Source: Nonomuraea endophytica
GTDB taxonomy: Bacteria; Actinomycetota; Actinomycetes; Streptosporangiales; Streptosporangiaceae
Direction of reading: 5' to 3'
Length of the DNA stretch: 64,000 nt
Assembly (NCBI RefSeq): GCF_014203235.1
Contig: NZ_JACHIN010000013.1
Coordinates: 1 to 64,000, forward strand
Part shown: in pieces, positions 17,416-25,442 of the stretch
How the letters are laid out: each line of letters starts with the position of its first letter
Position numbering within the stretch: the stretch's first letter is position 1
Made by a program: the position numbers and the translations under genes
Notes under the pieces: generated by a model
The model's database searches: none
Told to the model about the DNA's origin: nothing
Seen by the model: only the letters and a program-made list of their open reading frames with translations

Positions 17416-18078
17416 ATGCGGATCACCATCATCGAGGATGACGACCGCGTGGCTCGGGCGCTGATGACCGTGCTGACTCAGTCGGGGTTCGACGTCAGCC
17501 GCATCGCCACCGCGGCGGAAGCCGTACAGGCTGAGCCGGCCGATGTGGTCCTCGTCGACCTGGGGCTGCCCGATGGCGACGGGCTCGACGTGATCCGCAA
17601 GCTGCGCGACCGTCCGGAGACCGCGGTCATCGCGGTGACGGCGCGCTCCGAGGAGCACGAGCGGGTACGCGGGCTCCGCGCCGGCGCGGACGACTACATC
17701 GTCAAGCCGTTCGGGGTCCCCGAGTTGCTGGCCAGGATCGACGCCGTCCTGAGGCGCACCAGGGTCGCCCGGTCGCTGAGTCACCCGGACGAGCCGCTGG
17801 TACTGGGCCCGCTGCGGATCGTCCTGGGCACCAGGGAGGTGAGCGTCGACGGCGTGCCCATGGCGCTGACCCGTAAGGAGTTCGAGTTACTCCTGCTGCT
17901 GGCCCGCCGGGCGCCGAACGTGGTCAGCCGCGAGGCCATCCTCGACCAGGTCTGGGGCGCGGCCTGGGAGGCCTCCAGCCGTACCCTGGACACCCACATC
18001 GCCGCGGTCCGCCACAAACTCGGTCCGGCGGTTCCCATCCGGACGGTCCACGGGGTCGGCTACCGGGTCCAGGCCTGA
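17416..18078 (+). CDS. OmpR/TctD-like response regulator
   Basis: The 220-residue protein has a receiver domain (1-115) with acidic pocket residues E7, D8 and D9, phospho-acceptor Asp48 in VVLVDLGLPDGDG and Lys97 in DDYIVKPF. A C-terminal OmpR winged helix (about 128-218) follows, with RKEFELLLLLARRAPNVVSR and the recognition-helix region SSRTLDTHIAAVRHKLG. The start at 17416 aligns with the family; an upstream extension does not. It is cotranscribed with the sensor kinase six bases downstream. Being divergent from tctCBA, it probably controls carboxylate uptake, like TctD in Salmonella. Confidence 0.92.
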   Translation: MRITIIEDDDRVARALMTVLTQSGFDVSRIATAAEAVQAEPADVVLVDLGLPDGDGLDVIRKLRDRPETAVIAVTARSEEHERVRGLRAGADDYIVKPFGVPELLARIDAVLRRTRVARSLSHPDEPLVLGPLRIVLGTREVSVDGVPMALTRKEFELLLLLARRAPNVVSREAILDQVWGAAWEASSRTLDTHIAAVRHKLGPAVPIRTVHGVGYRVQA

Positions 18079-18084
18079 CCCGCC

Positions 18085-19500
18085 GTGCACCGCCGCCTGC
18101 TGGTCGTCCTGGTACCCCTCGCGGTACTGCTCGTCGTGGCGCTCGGGGCGCCGCTCAGCGTCACGGTGGCCGAGCGGGAGATGCAGGAGACCTACGTCGA
18201 CCGGCTCAACGACGCGGGCCGCTTCGCCTCGCTGGCCGATGCCGCCCTGTCGACGGGCCGGACGCAGGCGCTGCAGCAGGAGCTCGCCACCTACCACGAG
18301 CTTTACGGCATCCGGGCCGCCGTCATCGACACCTCGGGCGCGGTGCTGCTGGGGACGTCGGGCGCCTATCTGGAGGCGGCGCGGGCCCAGCCGGCCCTGC
18401 CCAGGATCGTGACGGCGGCACTGGCAGGCACACGCTCGGAGCCGTCGGGGGAGTGGGCGCCGTGGGACGACGCCGCCCTGGTCGTCGCCGAGCCGGTGGG
18501 CCGCGACAGCGAGGTCGTCGGCGCGGTCGTCACCATTTCGGACCTGTCGAAAACCAGGCACCGCATCCTCGTCCGCTGGGCCCAGCTGGCCGGACTCGGA
18601 TTGCTGCCGCTCATGGGCCTGGTGGCCGTCGCCTGGCCGGTGTCGGCGTGGGTGCTCCGCCCCGTGCGCGAGCTGGACGCGGCCAGCTCGCGCATCTCCC
18701 AGGGCGATCTCACGATCCGGGCGGACGCCGAGGCGGGCCCGATGGAGCTGCGGCGCCTCGCGGGCTCGTTCAACACGATGATGGACGCGGTCGAGAACGC
18801 GGTCAGGCGGCAGCGGGCGTTCGTCTCCGACGCCTCCCACCAGCTGCGCAACCCCCTGACCAGCCTGCGCCTGGCGGTGGAGAGCGTCGAGCCGTATCTC
18901 CGGGCGGAGGGGCGGCCGGTCTACGAGATGGCCGTCGACGAGGCCAAGGCGATGCAGGACCTGCTCAACTCACTGCAGGCCAGCGCCCGCATGGAGAGCA
19001 TCCGTACGGCTTCGCCCGTCAACCTCGACGAGGTCCTGGCCACCCGGGTGGAGCGCTGGCGGGCACTGACGGGTACGGCGGGGCAACGGCTGTCGGTCGA
19101 CGTGCCGCCGGGCCTGCGGGTCCTGGAGCCCTCCGGCGGGCTGGGCAGCATCCTGGACGAGCTGGTCAGCAACGCGCTGCGGTTGTCGGACGCGGGCCTC
19201 GTGGAGGTCTCCGCCCGCGCCCGCGACGAGGTGATCACGATCGCCGTCCGCGACGACGGCCAGGGCATGGACGAGCCCGAACGGGGCCAGGCGTTGCAGC
19301 GCTTCTGGCGCTCACCCCGGCACCAGAACATCCCGGGAACCGGTCTGGGCCTGGCGATCAGCGCCGACCTGGTCGGCGCGGCCGGGGGCGGGCTGCGCAT
19401 CGAGGACGGGCTGCCGCGCCCCGACGGCTCCACCCACGGCCGGGGATACGGCTTCGCGACGGTGATCACACTGCCGGCCGTACGGGACGAGGCCGAATAG
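18085..19500 (+). CDS. TctE-like sensor histidine kinase
   Basis: The 471-residue kinase has two transmembrane spans (about 5-25 and 164-190) flanking an extracytoplasmic sensor of about 135 residues, then a HAMP domain (about 190-242). The dimerisation helix carries phospho-acceptor His252 in SDASHQLRNPLTSL. The ATPase domain has the N box (DELVSNALRLS), G1 (RDDGQGM) and G2 (GTGLGLA) boxes. The GTG start follows the regulator stop by six bases. The partner is the adjacent regulator. The sensor probably detects a carboxylate directly or through TctC or the TAXI protein next door. Confidence 0.91.
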   Translation: MHRRLLVVLVPLAVLLVVALGAPLSVTVAEREMQETYVDRLNDAGRFASLADAALSTGRTQALQQELATYHELYGIRAAVIDTSGAVLLGTSGAYLEAARAQPALPRIVTAALAGTRSEPSGEWAPWDDAALVVAEPVGRDSEVVGAVVTISDLSKTRHRILVRWAQLAGLGLLPLMGLVAVAWPVSAWVLRPVRELDAASSRISQGDLTIRADAEAGPMELRRLAGSFNTMMDAVENAVRRQRAFVSDASHQLRNPLTSLRLAVESVEPYLRAEGRPVYEMAVDEAKAMQDLLNSLQASARMESIRTASPVNLDEVLATRVERWRALTGTAGQRLSVDVPPGLRVLEPSGGLGSILDELVSNALRLSDAGLVEVSARARDEVITIAVRDDGQGMDEPERGQALQRFWRSPRHQNIPGTGLGLAISADLVGAAGGGLRIEDGLPRPDGSTHGRGYGFATVITLPAVRDEAE

Positions 19501-19511
19501 ATGGCGGCCGG

Positions 19512-20471
19512 TCAGTGCTTGCGGTCGCGGAACCACGCGGCCGCGCCCGGGTGCAGTGGCACCGGGCCGGTGGAGATCCCGGTACGCACGTTGATGTGCC
19601 ACGCCTCCGGCACCGCCTCGGGACCGGAGCTCCCGCCCCCGGTGATCGCCCGGGTGTGCGTGAAGATCGCGTCGGCGATGGCATACACCAGATCGGCGGC
19701 CACGTCGTCGCGCACGAGCAACATGTTCGGCACGGCGACGGCGGGCGTCGCCGGGACCCCCGCGTAGGCGGTCGCCGGGATCGTCCCCGGGCTGTATGGG
19801 CCGGGATAGGCGGTGAAGAGCGCGTCCACCTGCGAGTCGAGCGGGATCAGCCGCACCCGGTGCCGCAGCGCCAGTTCCGTGATCGCCGGAGTCGGGACCC
19901 CGGTCAGCGAGAACATCGCGTCGATCGCCCCGTCCCGCAAAGCCGGCGCCGACTCCGCCTGGCTCAGGAGCCGGACCTCCGCCGCGACCCGGCTCAGGTC
20001 CAGCACCCGCCGCGAGGTGAACTCCGTGCCCGAGTCACGCGCACCCAGGGAGACCCGCCTGCCCACGAGGTCGCGCAGCGCCCTGATCGGCGATCCGGCC
20101 ATGACCACGAGATGCAGATGGCTGTCGTAGAGCCGGCAGACCGCGGACAGCCCCGGGGGCGCGCCGCCGTCGGTGGTGATGAGCGCGTCGAGGCTGGACA
20201 ACCCGAGGTGGACCTCCCCGGCGCGCAACATCCGGATGTTGTCGGTGGACGCACCGCTCGGCACCGTGCTCATGGTCACGCCCGGCACCTGCTGCGAGAC
20301 GTGCTCGGCCAGCGCGCCGCCGATCCGCCGGTACACCGCCCCAGCCGGGCCCGTCGCCAGGCGCAGCCGTACCTCGTCGGCCTCCGGTCCCGCGGCGCAC
20401 CCGGCCAGCAGCCCGCCGGCGGCCACGAGCACCGCCCGCCGGCCGAGCCGGGGCACCATGTTCGACACCAT
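19512..20471 (-). CDS. TAXI-family solute-binding lipoprotein (orphan)
   Basis: The 319-residue product matches TAXI TRAP solute-receptor proteins, with LATGPAGAVYRRIGGALAEH near the start and GASTDNIRMLRAGEVHLGLS afterwards. An Arg-containing leader (RLGRRAVLVAAGGLLAGC) ends in a lipobox whose Cys would be lipidated. The start is uncertain: ATG 20471 and ATG 20459 both lack a good ribosome site. No TRAP membrane subunits lie in the window. It is convergent with the sensor kinase, 11 bp away, so it may deliver ligand to the kinase or to a distant transporter. Confidence 0.87.
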   Translation of the reverse strand: MVSNMVPRLGRRAVLVAAGGLLAGCAAGPEADEVRLRLATGPAGAVYRRIGGALAEHVSQQVPGVTMSTVPSGASTDNIRMLRAGEVHLGLSSLDALITTDGGAPPGLSAVCRLYDSHLHLVVMAGSPIRALRDLVGRRVSLGARDSGTEFTSRRVLDLSRVAAEVRLLSQAESAPALRDGAIDAMFSLTGVPTPAITELALRHRVRLIPLDSQVDALFTAYPGPYSPGTIPATAYAGVPATPAVAVPNMLLVRDDVAADLVYAIADAIFTHTRAITGGGSSGPEAVPEAWHINVRTGISTGPVPLHPGAAAWFRDRKH

Positions 20472-20591
20472 GGCGAGATGATAGGGACGGCCATGACGAC
20501 AGGCGACGTCTTGCCGGAGACGAAGTGCCCTGACATCGGCGCGTGCGGCTTGGCGGATACGTGACCAAGCGGGCAGATCGATCATGACTAG

Positions 20592-21218
20592 CTACCTTCG
20601 ACGCTCATGGCGCAGTGGCGGATGAGTTCGGCTCTCAGAGGATCCACGGAGAGGTGGTGGTCGAGCATGAGGGGTCAGGCCAGTCCGCCGGTGCGCTCCC
20701 CGCTCGACGAACCGCGCGACGCGTTCGGTCGCGGGCCCCGGGCGGCGGATGCCGTTCAGCCAAGGATGTGCGTCGAAGATCGCGTCGCGGACGGTGGGTG
20801 AACGGCCCGGCTCCGCCTCGCCTGCCCGCCGGAGGAAGTGCGCGACCAGCCGGTGTGAACCGGCCAGGACCACGGTGCCGCCTCCTGCCGGCTCGACGGG
20901 GGCGAGGTAGCCCAGCCACTTCAGCAGCAGGGCGCTCCTGGCGGGGAAGTCGATGTGCCGGCCGCTGAGCGGCACGTCCCATACGCCCGGCGTCGGGAAC
21001 GTGACGAGCGGGTCACCCCGGCTGAACGGCTGAGGCCAGTCCGCGCGCCCCGGCAGCGCGTCGATCGCGGCCACGACAGATGGGGAGGCGAGCCTGTCGA
21101 AGGCACCGGCCTTCCGCAGCGCGCCCAAGCCGCGAGGTTCCGCGATGGTCCACGTGTCGGGCCGTTCGCGGGAGACGCGGTGCTTGCGTGCGAGCTCGGA
21201 CCACAGGGCCTGCGCCAT
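20592..21218 (-). pseudogene. PhyH-like Fe(II)/2-oxoglutarate dioxygenase, C-terminally degraded
   Basis: The first 178 residues look like a phytanoyl-CoA dioxygenase-type protein, with VWDVPLSGRHIDFPARS (candidate HxD ligands His88 and Asp90), KWLGYLAPVEPAGGGTVVLA, GSHRLV and HPWLNGIRRPGPATERVARF. After about residue 178 the frame turns into Arg/Pro/His-rich low-complexity sequence and stops. The region that should bring the distal iron-binding His and the 2-oxoglutarate Arg is missing. I read it as a truncated or frameshifted gene unlikely to be active. No strong ribosome site is evident. An unusual short member is the alternative. Confidence 0.6.
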
Positions 21219-21505
21219 GTCATCGGCGCGGGCAGGCTCCCATGCCGACCTCGACGGTCGGTCATGGGCGGACCTTGGGGGACGCCCGGCTATGGCTCAA
21301 GGCTAGCCTCCGTGAGAGGACCTTGTCCCGGATTGGTCTCGCCCCGTCTGAGGGCTTCCCGGCGGCCCGTGCGGGTTTCTCATGGGGCTCTCACCTGGGC
21401 TCTTTTCGGGCGGCTGAGGCGGGCGGGAAGAACAAGACTGTTATCCGCGGATTCCTTCGTGCACGGTTGTGGGCGTCTCCACCACATGCCGATAGGAGTT
21501 TCAGC

Positions 21506-22855
21506 ATGTCCGAAACGGTGCCGCTGCATCTCGCGGGCAACAATGCCCCGGTCGCCGACGAGGTGACCCTGAAGCCTCTCAAGGTCGTCGGCGAAATCCC
21601 GGCCGAGCTGAGCGGGCAGTTCTTCCGCAACGGGCCCAACCCGCGTACCGGCTGGTCGCCGCACTCCTTCGCGGGCGACGGAATGATTCACACCATCGCG
21701 CTCGACGGCGGCAGGGCCCGCTGGTATCGCAACCGGTACGTGCGCACGCCGATGTACGAGCACCCCGGACAGTCCCGATTCGCTCTCGCCTTCGACCAGG
21801 AGACGAGCCGGATCGACTACCGGGTCACCACGGCCAACACCCATCTGATCGCACACGCGGGCCGGTTGTTCGCGCTGGAAGAGGGTGGCTTCCCGTACGA
21901 GGTGACGCCGGACCTCGCCACGATCGGGGCGTACACCTTCGACGGAGCCCTCCGGACCCCGATGACCGCACACCCGAAGACCTGCCCGATCACGGGTGAG
22001 CTGCTGTTCTTCGGCTATCAGTTACGCCCGCCGTACCTGACCTGCTACCGCGTCTCGCCCGCCGGCGAGGTAGTGCAGACGCGGGTCGTGGACGTGCCGC
22101 GCGCGACGATGATGCACGACTTCGCCATCACCCGCGACCACGTGATCTTCATGGACCTGCCGGTCGTCTTCGACTCCGCCCAGGCTGCGGCGGGCGGGCC
22201 GCCGTGGCGCTGGGATGACGCGCACCGCGCCCGGTTCGGCGTGCTGGCGCGTACGGCCGGCGACAACGCGCCCGTACGCTGGTTCGACGTTGCTCCGTGC
22301 TACGTGTGGCACACCATGAACGCCTTCGAGGACCCGCGAGGCGACACGATCACCGTCACCGGCACCCGCGTCCCCTCGCTGTGGCGCGGCGGCGCCGACG
22401 ACCTGGAGGGCGGACTCCCGCTCGTGTACCGCTGGACGCTGGACCTGAGGTCGGGCGCGGTCGCCGAGGAAGCGCTCGACGACGCGCCCAGCGAATACCC
22501 ACGGGTGGCCGACTCGAAGCTCGGGCTCCCTCACCGCTACGGCTACACGACGAGCTTCTCCCTGGACGCCGAGCCCGAGCGGTCGCGGATCTACGCCTAC
22601 GACCTCACCAGCGGAGGCGAACGGGCGGTGCACCGCCTCCCTCCAGGCCACACGTGTGGCGAGGCCGTCTTCGTACCCCGATCCGGGACCGGTGAGAACG
22701 AGGGCTTCCTGATGACGTTCGCGCACGACCGTGGCGCCGGCACGAGCTACCTGGCCATCCTGGACGCTGCCGACCTGGCCGCACCTCCGCTCGCCGAGGT
22801 ACACGTCCCGGTGCGCATCCCCACGGGCTTCCACGGCAACTGGATCCCGACCTGA
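21506..22855 (+). CDS. Carotenoid cleavage oxygenase (RPE65 family)
   Basis: The 449-residue non-haem iron enzyme belongs to the carotenoid cleavage oxygenase family, which cuts double bonds of carotenoids, stilbenes or related phenylpropanoids. All four iron-binding histidines are in place: His156 (TAHPKTCP), His204 (MMHDFAIT), His269 (VWHTMNAFED) and His443 (FHGNWIPT). The N-terminus LSGQFFRNGPNPRTGWSPHS is typical. ATG 21506 follows AGGAG by seven bases; the long frame upstream has no family similarity. No carotenoid genes lie near, so the substrate is open. Confidence 0.93.
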   Translation: MSETVPLHLAGNNAPVADEVTLKPLKVVGEIPAELSGQFFRNGPNPRTGWSPHSFAGDGMIHTIALDGGRARWYRNRYVRTPMYEHPGQSRFALAFDQETSRIDYRVTTANTHLIAHAGRLFALEEGGFPYEVTPDLATIGAYTFDGALRTPMTAHPKTCPITGELLFFGYQLRPPYLTCYRVSPAGEVVQTRVVDVPRATMMHDFAITRDHVIFMDLPVVFDSAQAAAGGPPWRWDDAHRARFGVLARTAGDNAPVRWFDVAPCYVWHTMNAFEDPRGDTITVTGTRVPSLWRGGADDLEGGLPLVYRWTLDLRSGAVAEEALDDAPSEYPRVADSKLGLPHRYGYTTSFSLDAEPERSRIYAYDLTSGGERAVHRLPPGHTCGEAVFVPRSGTGENEGFLMTFAHDRGAGTSYLAILDAADLAAPPLAEVHVPVRIPTGFHGNWIPT

Positions 22856-23004
22856 GGCCGATCATCGCCTCTCGGCGCGGACGAAGCGCCACAACCGGTC
22901 GGCCCGCCGCCCGGGTGATCGGATTGGCCGCGGCCGGCTCGCGCAGTCCCGCCGCGCCTTCGGCTCCGGGCGGTCGTCCCGGGAGGCTGGGTCAGGTCCG
23001 ACGA

Positions 23005-23264
23005 TCAGTCAGCTCGCTCACGCAGCGGCGGCAGCCGTACGTCTGAGAAGAACTCGTCGAAGACGTTGTTGACGCCGTCGGCGTCTTCGGGGCGCAGGAC
23101 CATGACGGCGTCGCCTCGCGCCGCCCGCGCCCAGACGCTGATGCTGGATGGGCGTGCTGAAGGGCGCCTCCCTCCCCGACCAGCAGGAACGTCCGCATTG
23201 GGTGATCCCGCGCCCCGGCGACGCTATTCATCGAACAAAGAGGGTAACGTCTCGGTTTTCCCAT
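23005..23264 (-). pseudogene. Frameshifted remnant of a small protein gene
   Basis: Two minus-strand frames together read like one protein. The segment MRTFLLVGEGGA lies in one frame, and a segment containing SVWARAARGDAVMVLRPEDA and VFDEFFSDVRLPPLRERAD lies in the next, ending at TGA 23005-23007. The second segment has no usable start codon besides an internal ATG. A one-base slip near 23150-23170 would join them. I do not recognise the family. It sits just before the peptide locus on the opposite strand. The rest of the 22856-23323 gap shows nothing else I can support. Confidence 0.4.
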
Positions 23265-23323
23265 GGTTGTGGCCGGAGCCGCAGTGGAATAGACGCCCGG
23301 GAAACACTGTGGGGGAGGCGGCC

Positions 23324-23584
23324 GTGGCGCGACATGAATTTCGTGTGGTGCTCGATTTCGAGCTCGACGAAAGCGTGGTCAGCAGGATCAACCAAGCCGT
23401 GCAGAAAGCGGTGGCCGTCGAGCTCGCGAACGTCGACCTGAGCGACAGGGCATGGATCAACAATCCCATCCTGGCCGCACGGGGAGGAAGCGGCGGCGGG
23501 GGGACGCAGGGAATCTGGACGGTCGAGATCTCCGGCGAGCAGATCGCGGCCACCGGGCTCAGGAAGCCGGACTTCGGGAGCTGA
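23324..23584 (+). CDS. Small protein of unknown function at the head of the peptide locus
   Basis: The 86-residue product starts at GTG with GGGGGAGG five to six bases upstream. It reads RHEFRVVLDFELDESVVSRI, a helix-forming stretch, then a Gly-rich linker (ARGGSGGGGTQG) and a short strand-rich tail (IWTVEISGEQIAATGL). There are no Cys, no signal peptide and no membrane span. It ends 4 bp before the cysteine-rich frame, so it is probably cotranscribed with the precursor and maturases. It could be a second, differently processed peptide, an accessory protein or an immunity factor; the sequence does not decide. Confidence 0.65.
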   Translation: MARHEFRVVLDFELDESVVSRINQAVQKAVAVELANVDLSDRAWINNPILAARGGSGGGGTQGIWTVEISGEQIAATGLRKPDFGS

Positions 23585-23588
23585 CGCG

Positions 23589-24218
23589 GTGAGCGTCCAC
23601 GGGGAGAAGGCGGCGGAGATCCTCTGCCCGAGCGCCCGGTGCGAGAAGGACGCGATCCTGTTGGGAGTCCTCGATGCCTCCGGTCGGCTGGGATACATAC
23701 GGCCAGCTCTCAAGGTCGATGACGACTTTGTGGCCGGCGCTGCCGAAGGTCGGACTCCTGAGGAGCGTTTCCGGTTCGCCCAGCCCTGCGTCGAGAGCGG
23801 CTGCAGGAACTGGACCGGCGAGCGGTGCGCGGTGATCGACGACGCCCTGGCATTCGGGGCCGCCGCAGAATCCCTGCCGGTTTGTTCGATCCGGAGAGCA
23901 TGTCGCTGGTTCGCGCAGGCCGGTCCGAGTGCCTGTGCGGTGTGCCCCCTGATCGTAAGAAACGTGAAAACTGATATGAAAGGAGATTCCGTCATGCCAG
24001 AAGCGAATGACGAGAAGGTATCGAAAGGCCGGACGACGCTGTCCACCGAGGGTCGTAAGATCCTCGGGGAAAGCATCCTGAACGGAATCATCGCGCCGGG
24101 CGAGGTAATCGCGGGTTCCCTCGACTACAACCAGCACGGTGGTAATTACACGCAGCGGGGCGGCGGCAATTACAGCCAGAGCGGCGGCGGGAATTACGAC
24201 CAGGCCCGGCTGGTGTAG
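23589..24218 (+). CDS. Nine-cysteine protein reading in frame through the precursor peptide
   Basis: From GTG 23589 an uninterrupted frame of 209 codons covers a Cys-rich domain (residues 1-135) and then the whole precursor. The first part has nine Cys, at 13, 18, 67, 72, 80, 99, 105, 116 and 119. Their spacing (Cx4C, then Cx4Cx7C, then Cx5Cx10Cx2C) suggests Fe-S or zinc binding; CSIRRACRWFAQAG is a notable segment. No stop codon separates it from the precursor start at residue 136, where a strong internal ribosome site lies. Either a fusion and a shorter peptide are both made, or only one start is used. The Cys domain may be a redox or recognition partner of the radical SAM enzyme. Confidence 0.6.
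   Translation: MSVHGEKAAEILCPSARCEKDAILLGVLDASGRLGYIRPALKVDDDFVAGAAEGRTPEERFRFAQPCVESGCRNWTGERCAVIDDALAFGAAAESLPVCSIRRACRWFAQAGPSACAVCPLIVRNVKTDMKGDSVMPEANDEKVSKGRTTLSTEGRKILGESILNGIIAPGEVIAGSLDYNQHGGNYTQRGGGNYSQSGGGNYDQARLV
23994..24218 (+). CDS. Candidate RiPP precursor with four [D/N]-Y-x-Q motifs
   Basis: The 74-residue peptide starts at ATG 23994, eight bases after AAAGGAG. Residues 1-40 form a charged leader (MPEANDEKVSKGRTTLSTEG, then a hydrophobic stretch ILGESILNGIIAPGEVIAG). Residues 44-70 form a repetitive core: DYNQ (44-47), NYTQ (51-54), NYSQ (59-62) and NYDQ (67-70), separated by Gly-rich spacers with a period of seven to eight, then ARLV at the C-terminus. A conserved leader, aromatic-centred repeats and an adjacent radical SAM/SPASM enzyme are the hallmarks of a RiPP precursor. 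Tyr and its neighbours are the likely sites of crosslinking or hydroxylation, by inference. It ends 9 bp before the maturase gene. Confidence 0.75.
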   Translation: MPEANDEKVSKGRTTLSTEGRKILGESILNGIIAPGEVIAGSLDYNQHGGNYTQRGGGNYSQSGGGNYDQARLV

Positions 24219-24227
24219 GCCCGCGCA

Positions 24228-25442
24228 GTGACGGAGAGGGTGGTCCGGCCGGCGTGGAGCCCCGCGGAGCCGGGCTCGATCGAGGCGCTCCAGGTCGTCT
24301 ACAAGGTGGCCGAACGCTGCAACATCAACTGCACGTACTGCTACTACTTCAACATGGGCGAGGAGACGGCGTTCGACAGGCCGTCACTCGCCTCCGGCGA
24401 TGTCACGGAGGCGCTCGCCCGCTGGATCGCCCAGGGCTGTGAAGAGCTCCGCATCCCGTGCGCGAAGATCGCTTTCCACGGCGGCGAACCGACCCTCATC
24501 GGGGTCAGGAGGTTCGGTGAGGCGTGCCGGCGCCTCCGGGAGATCATCGAGCCGGTCGCGAGCGTCCTGCTGAGCATCCAGACGAACGGCACGCTGCTCG
24601 ATGACCAGTGGATCGCGGCCTTCGCCGAGCACGGCGTCGCCGTGGGCGTCAGCATCGACGGGCCGCAGGCGGTCAACGACCGCTTCCGCCTCGACCGCCA
24701 CGGTCGTTCGAGCTTCGGCCGGACGGAGGACGCGATCCGGCGGCTCGTCGCGGCCCATGGGCCGGGGACTCCGCTGCCGTCGACCGTCAGCGTCATGCAC
24801 GGTGACAACGACTATCGCGAGGTCTACCGCTATCTGCGGGCGCTGGGCGTGCGGGACATGACCTTCCTGCTTCCCGACAGGAACGCCGACGACGTCGAGT
24901 TCATCTCCTCGGGCGCGGCGAAGCAGTATGGCTCGTGCCTCTCGGATCTCTTCCACGCATGGTTCAGCGAAGACAACACGGATGTGCACATCCGCTTCGT
25001 CGACCAGATGCTCGACCACTTCCGGCCGGACGTGGCCCCCGGCCAGGCATTCCGGCGGCCGCGCAAGGAGAACCAGGTCGTCATCGCGCGCAGCGACGGG
25101 ACCGTCGCGATCGATGACACGTTCATCCCCGCACTGGGCTGGTACTCCGGGACGCCAGTGTGCTCCACCGGCGACACCAGCCTGCGCGAGTTCCTCGCCG
25201 AACCGGTCTTCCTGGAGGTCGAGGAGACCTTCAACACCCTGCCCGGAGGGTGCGCCGGGTGCCGGTGGCGGCAGGTCTGCCGCGGTGGCGACCTGGAGAA
25301 CCGCTTCTCGAAGCGGAACGGGTTCGACAACCCGTCGGTGTACTGCGACGCCTACAAGGTGATGTACCAGTACGTCTGCGATGAACTGGTGCGCAACGGC
25401 TATCCCGGTGAACTGATCACGGCAAAGTTTGGGAACGCATGA
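24228..25442 (+). CDS. Radical SAM/SPASM peptide maturase
   Basis: The 404-residue enzyme has the radical SAM cluster motif CxxxCxxC as Cys31, Cys35 and Cys38 (ERCNINCTYCYYFN), the FHGGEPTL strand and the NGTLLDDQWI region of the partial TIM barrel. The C-terminal third is a SPASM-type domain with further Cys in VCSTGD, GGCAGCRWRQVCRGGDL and YCDAYKVMYQYVC, which would hold auxiliary [4Fe-4S] clusters. It resembles enzymes that crosslink or otherwise modify RiPP precursors (FxsB and cyclophane-forming relatives). The GTG start lies 9 bp after the precursor stop, and its own stop overlaps the next gene (ATGA). Confidence 0.9.
   Translation: MTERVVRPAWSPAEPGSIEALQVVYKVAERCNINCTYCYYFNMGEETAFDRPSLASGDVTEALARWIAQGCEELRIPCAKIAFHGGEPTLIGVRRFGEACRRLREIIEPVASVLLSIQTNGTLLDDQWIAAFAEHGVAVGVSIDGPQAVNDRFRLDRHGRSSFGRTEDAIRRLVAAHGPGTPLPSTVSVMHGDNDYREVYRYLRALGVRDMTFLLPDRNADDVEFISSGAAKQYGSCLSDLFHAWFSEDNTDVHIRFVDQMLDHFRPDVAPGQAFRRPRKENQVVIARSDGTVAIDDTFIPALGWYSGTPVCSTGDTSLREFLAEPVFLEVEETFNTLPGGCAGCRWRQVCRGGDLENRFSKRNGFDNPSVYCDAYKVMYQYVCDELVRNGYPGELITAKFGNA

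Noticed and set aside
18453..20564. A 703-codon plus-strand frame across the sensor kinase and TAXI genes
   Set aside because: A GC-driven shadow frame without domains; both overlapped genes have catalytic or lipobox motifs.
23228..24091. Minus-strand frames antisense to the peptide locus
   Set aside because: The plus-strand frames have ribosome sites, tight spacing and sensible composition, while the antisense translations do not.
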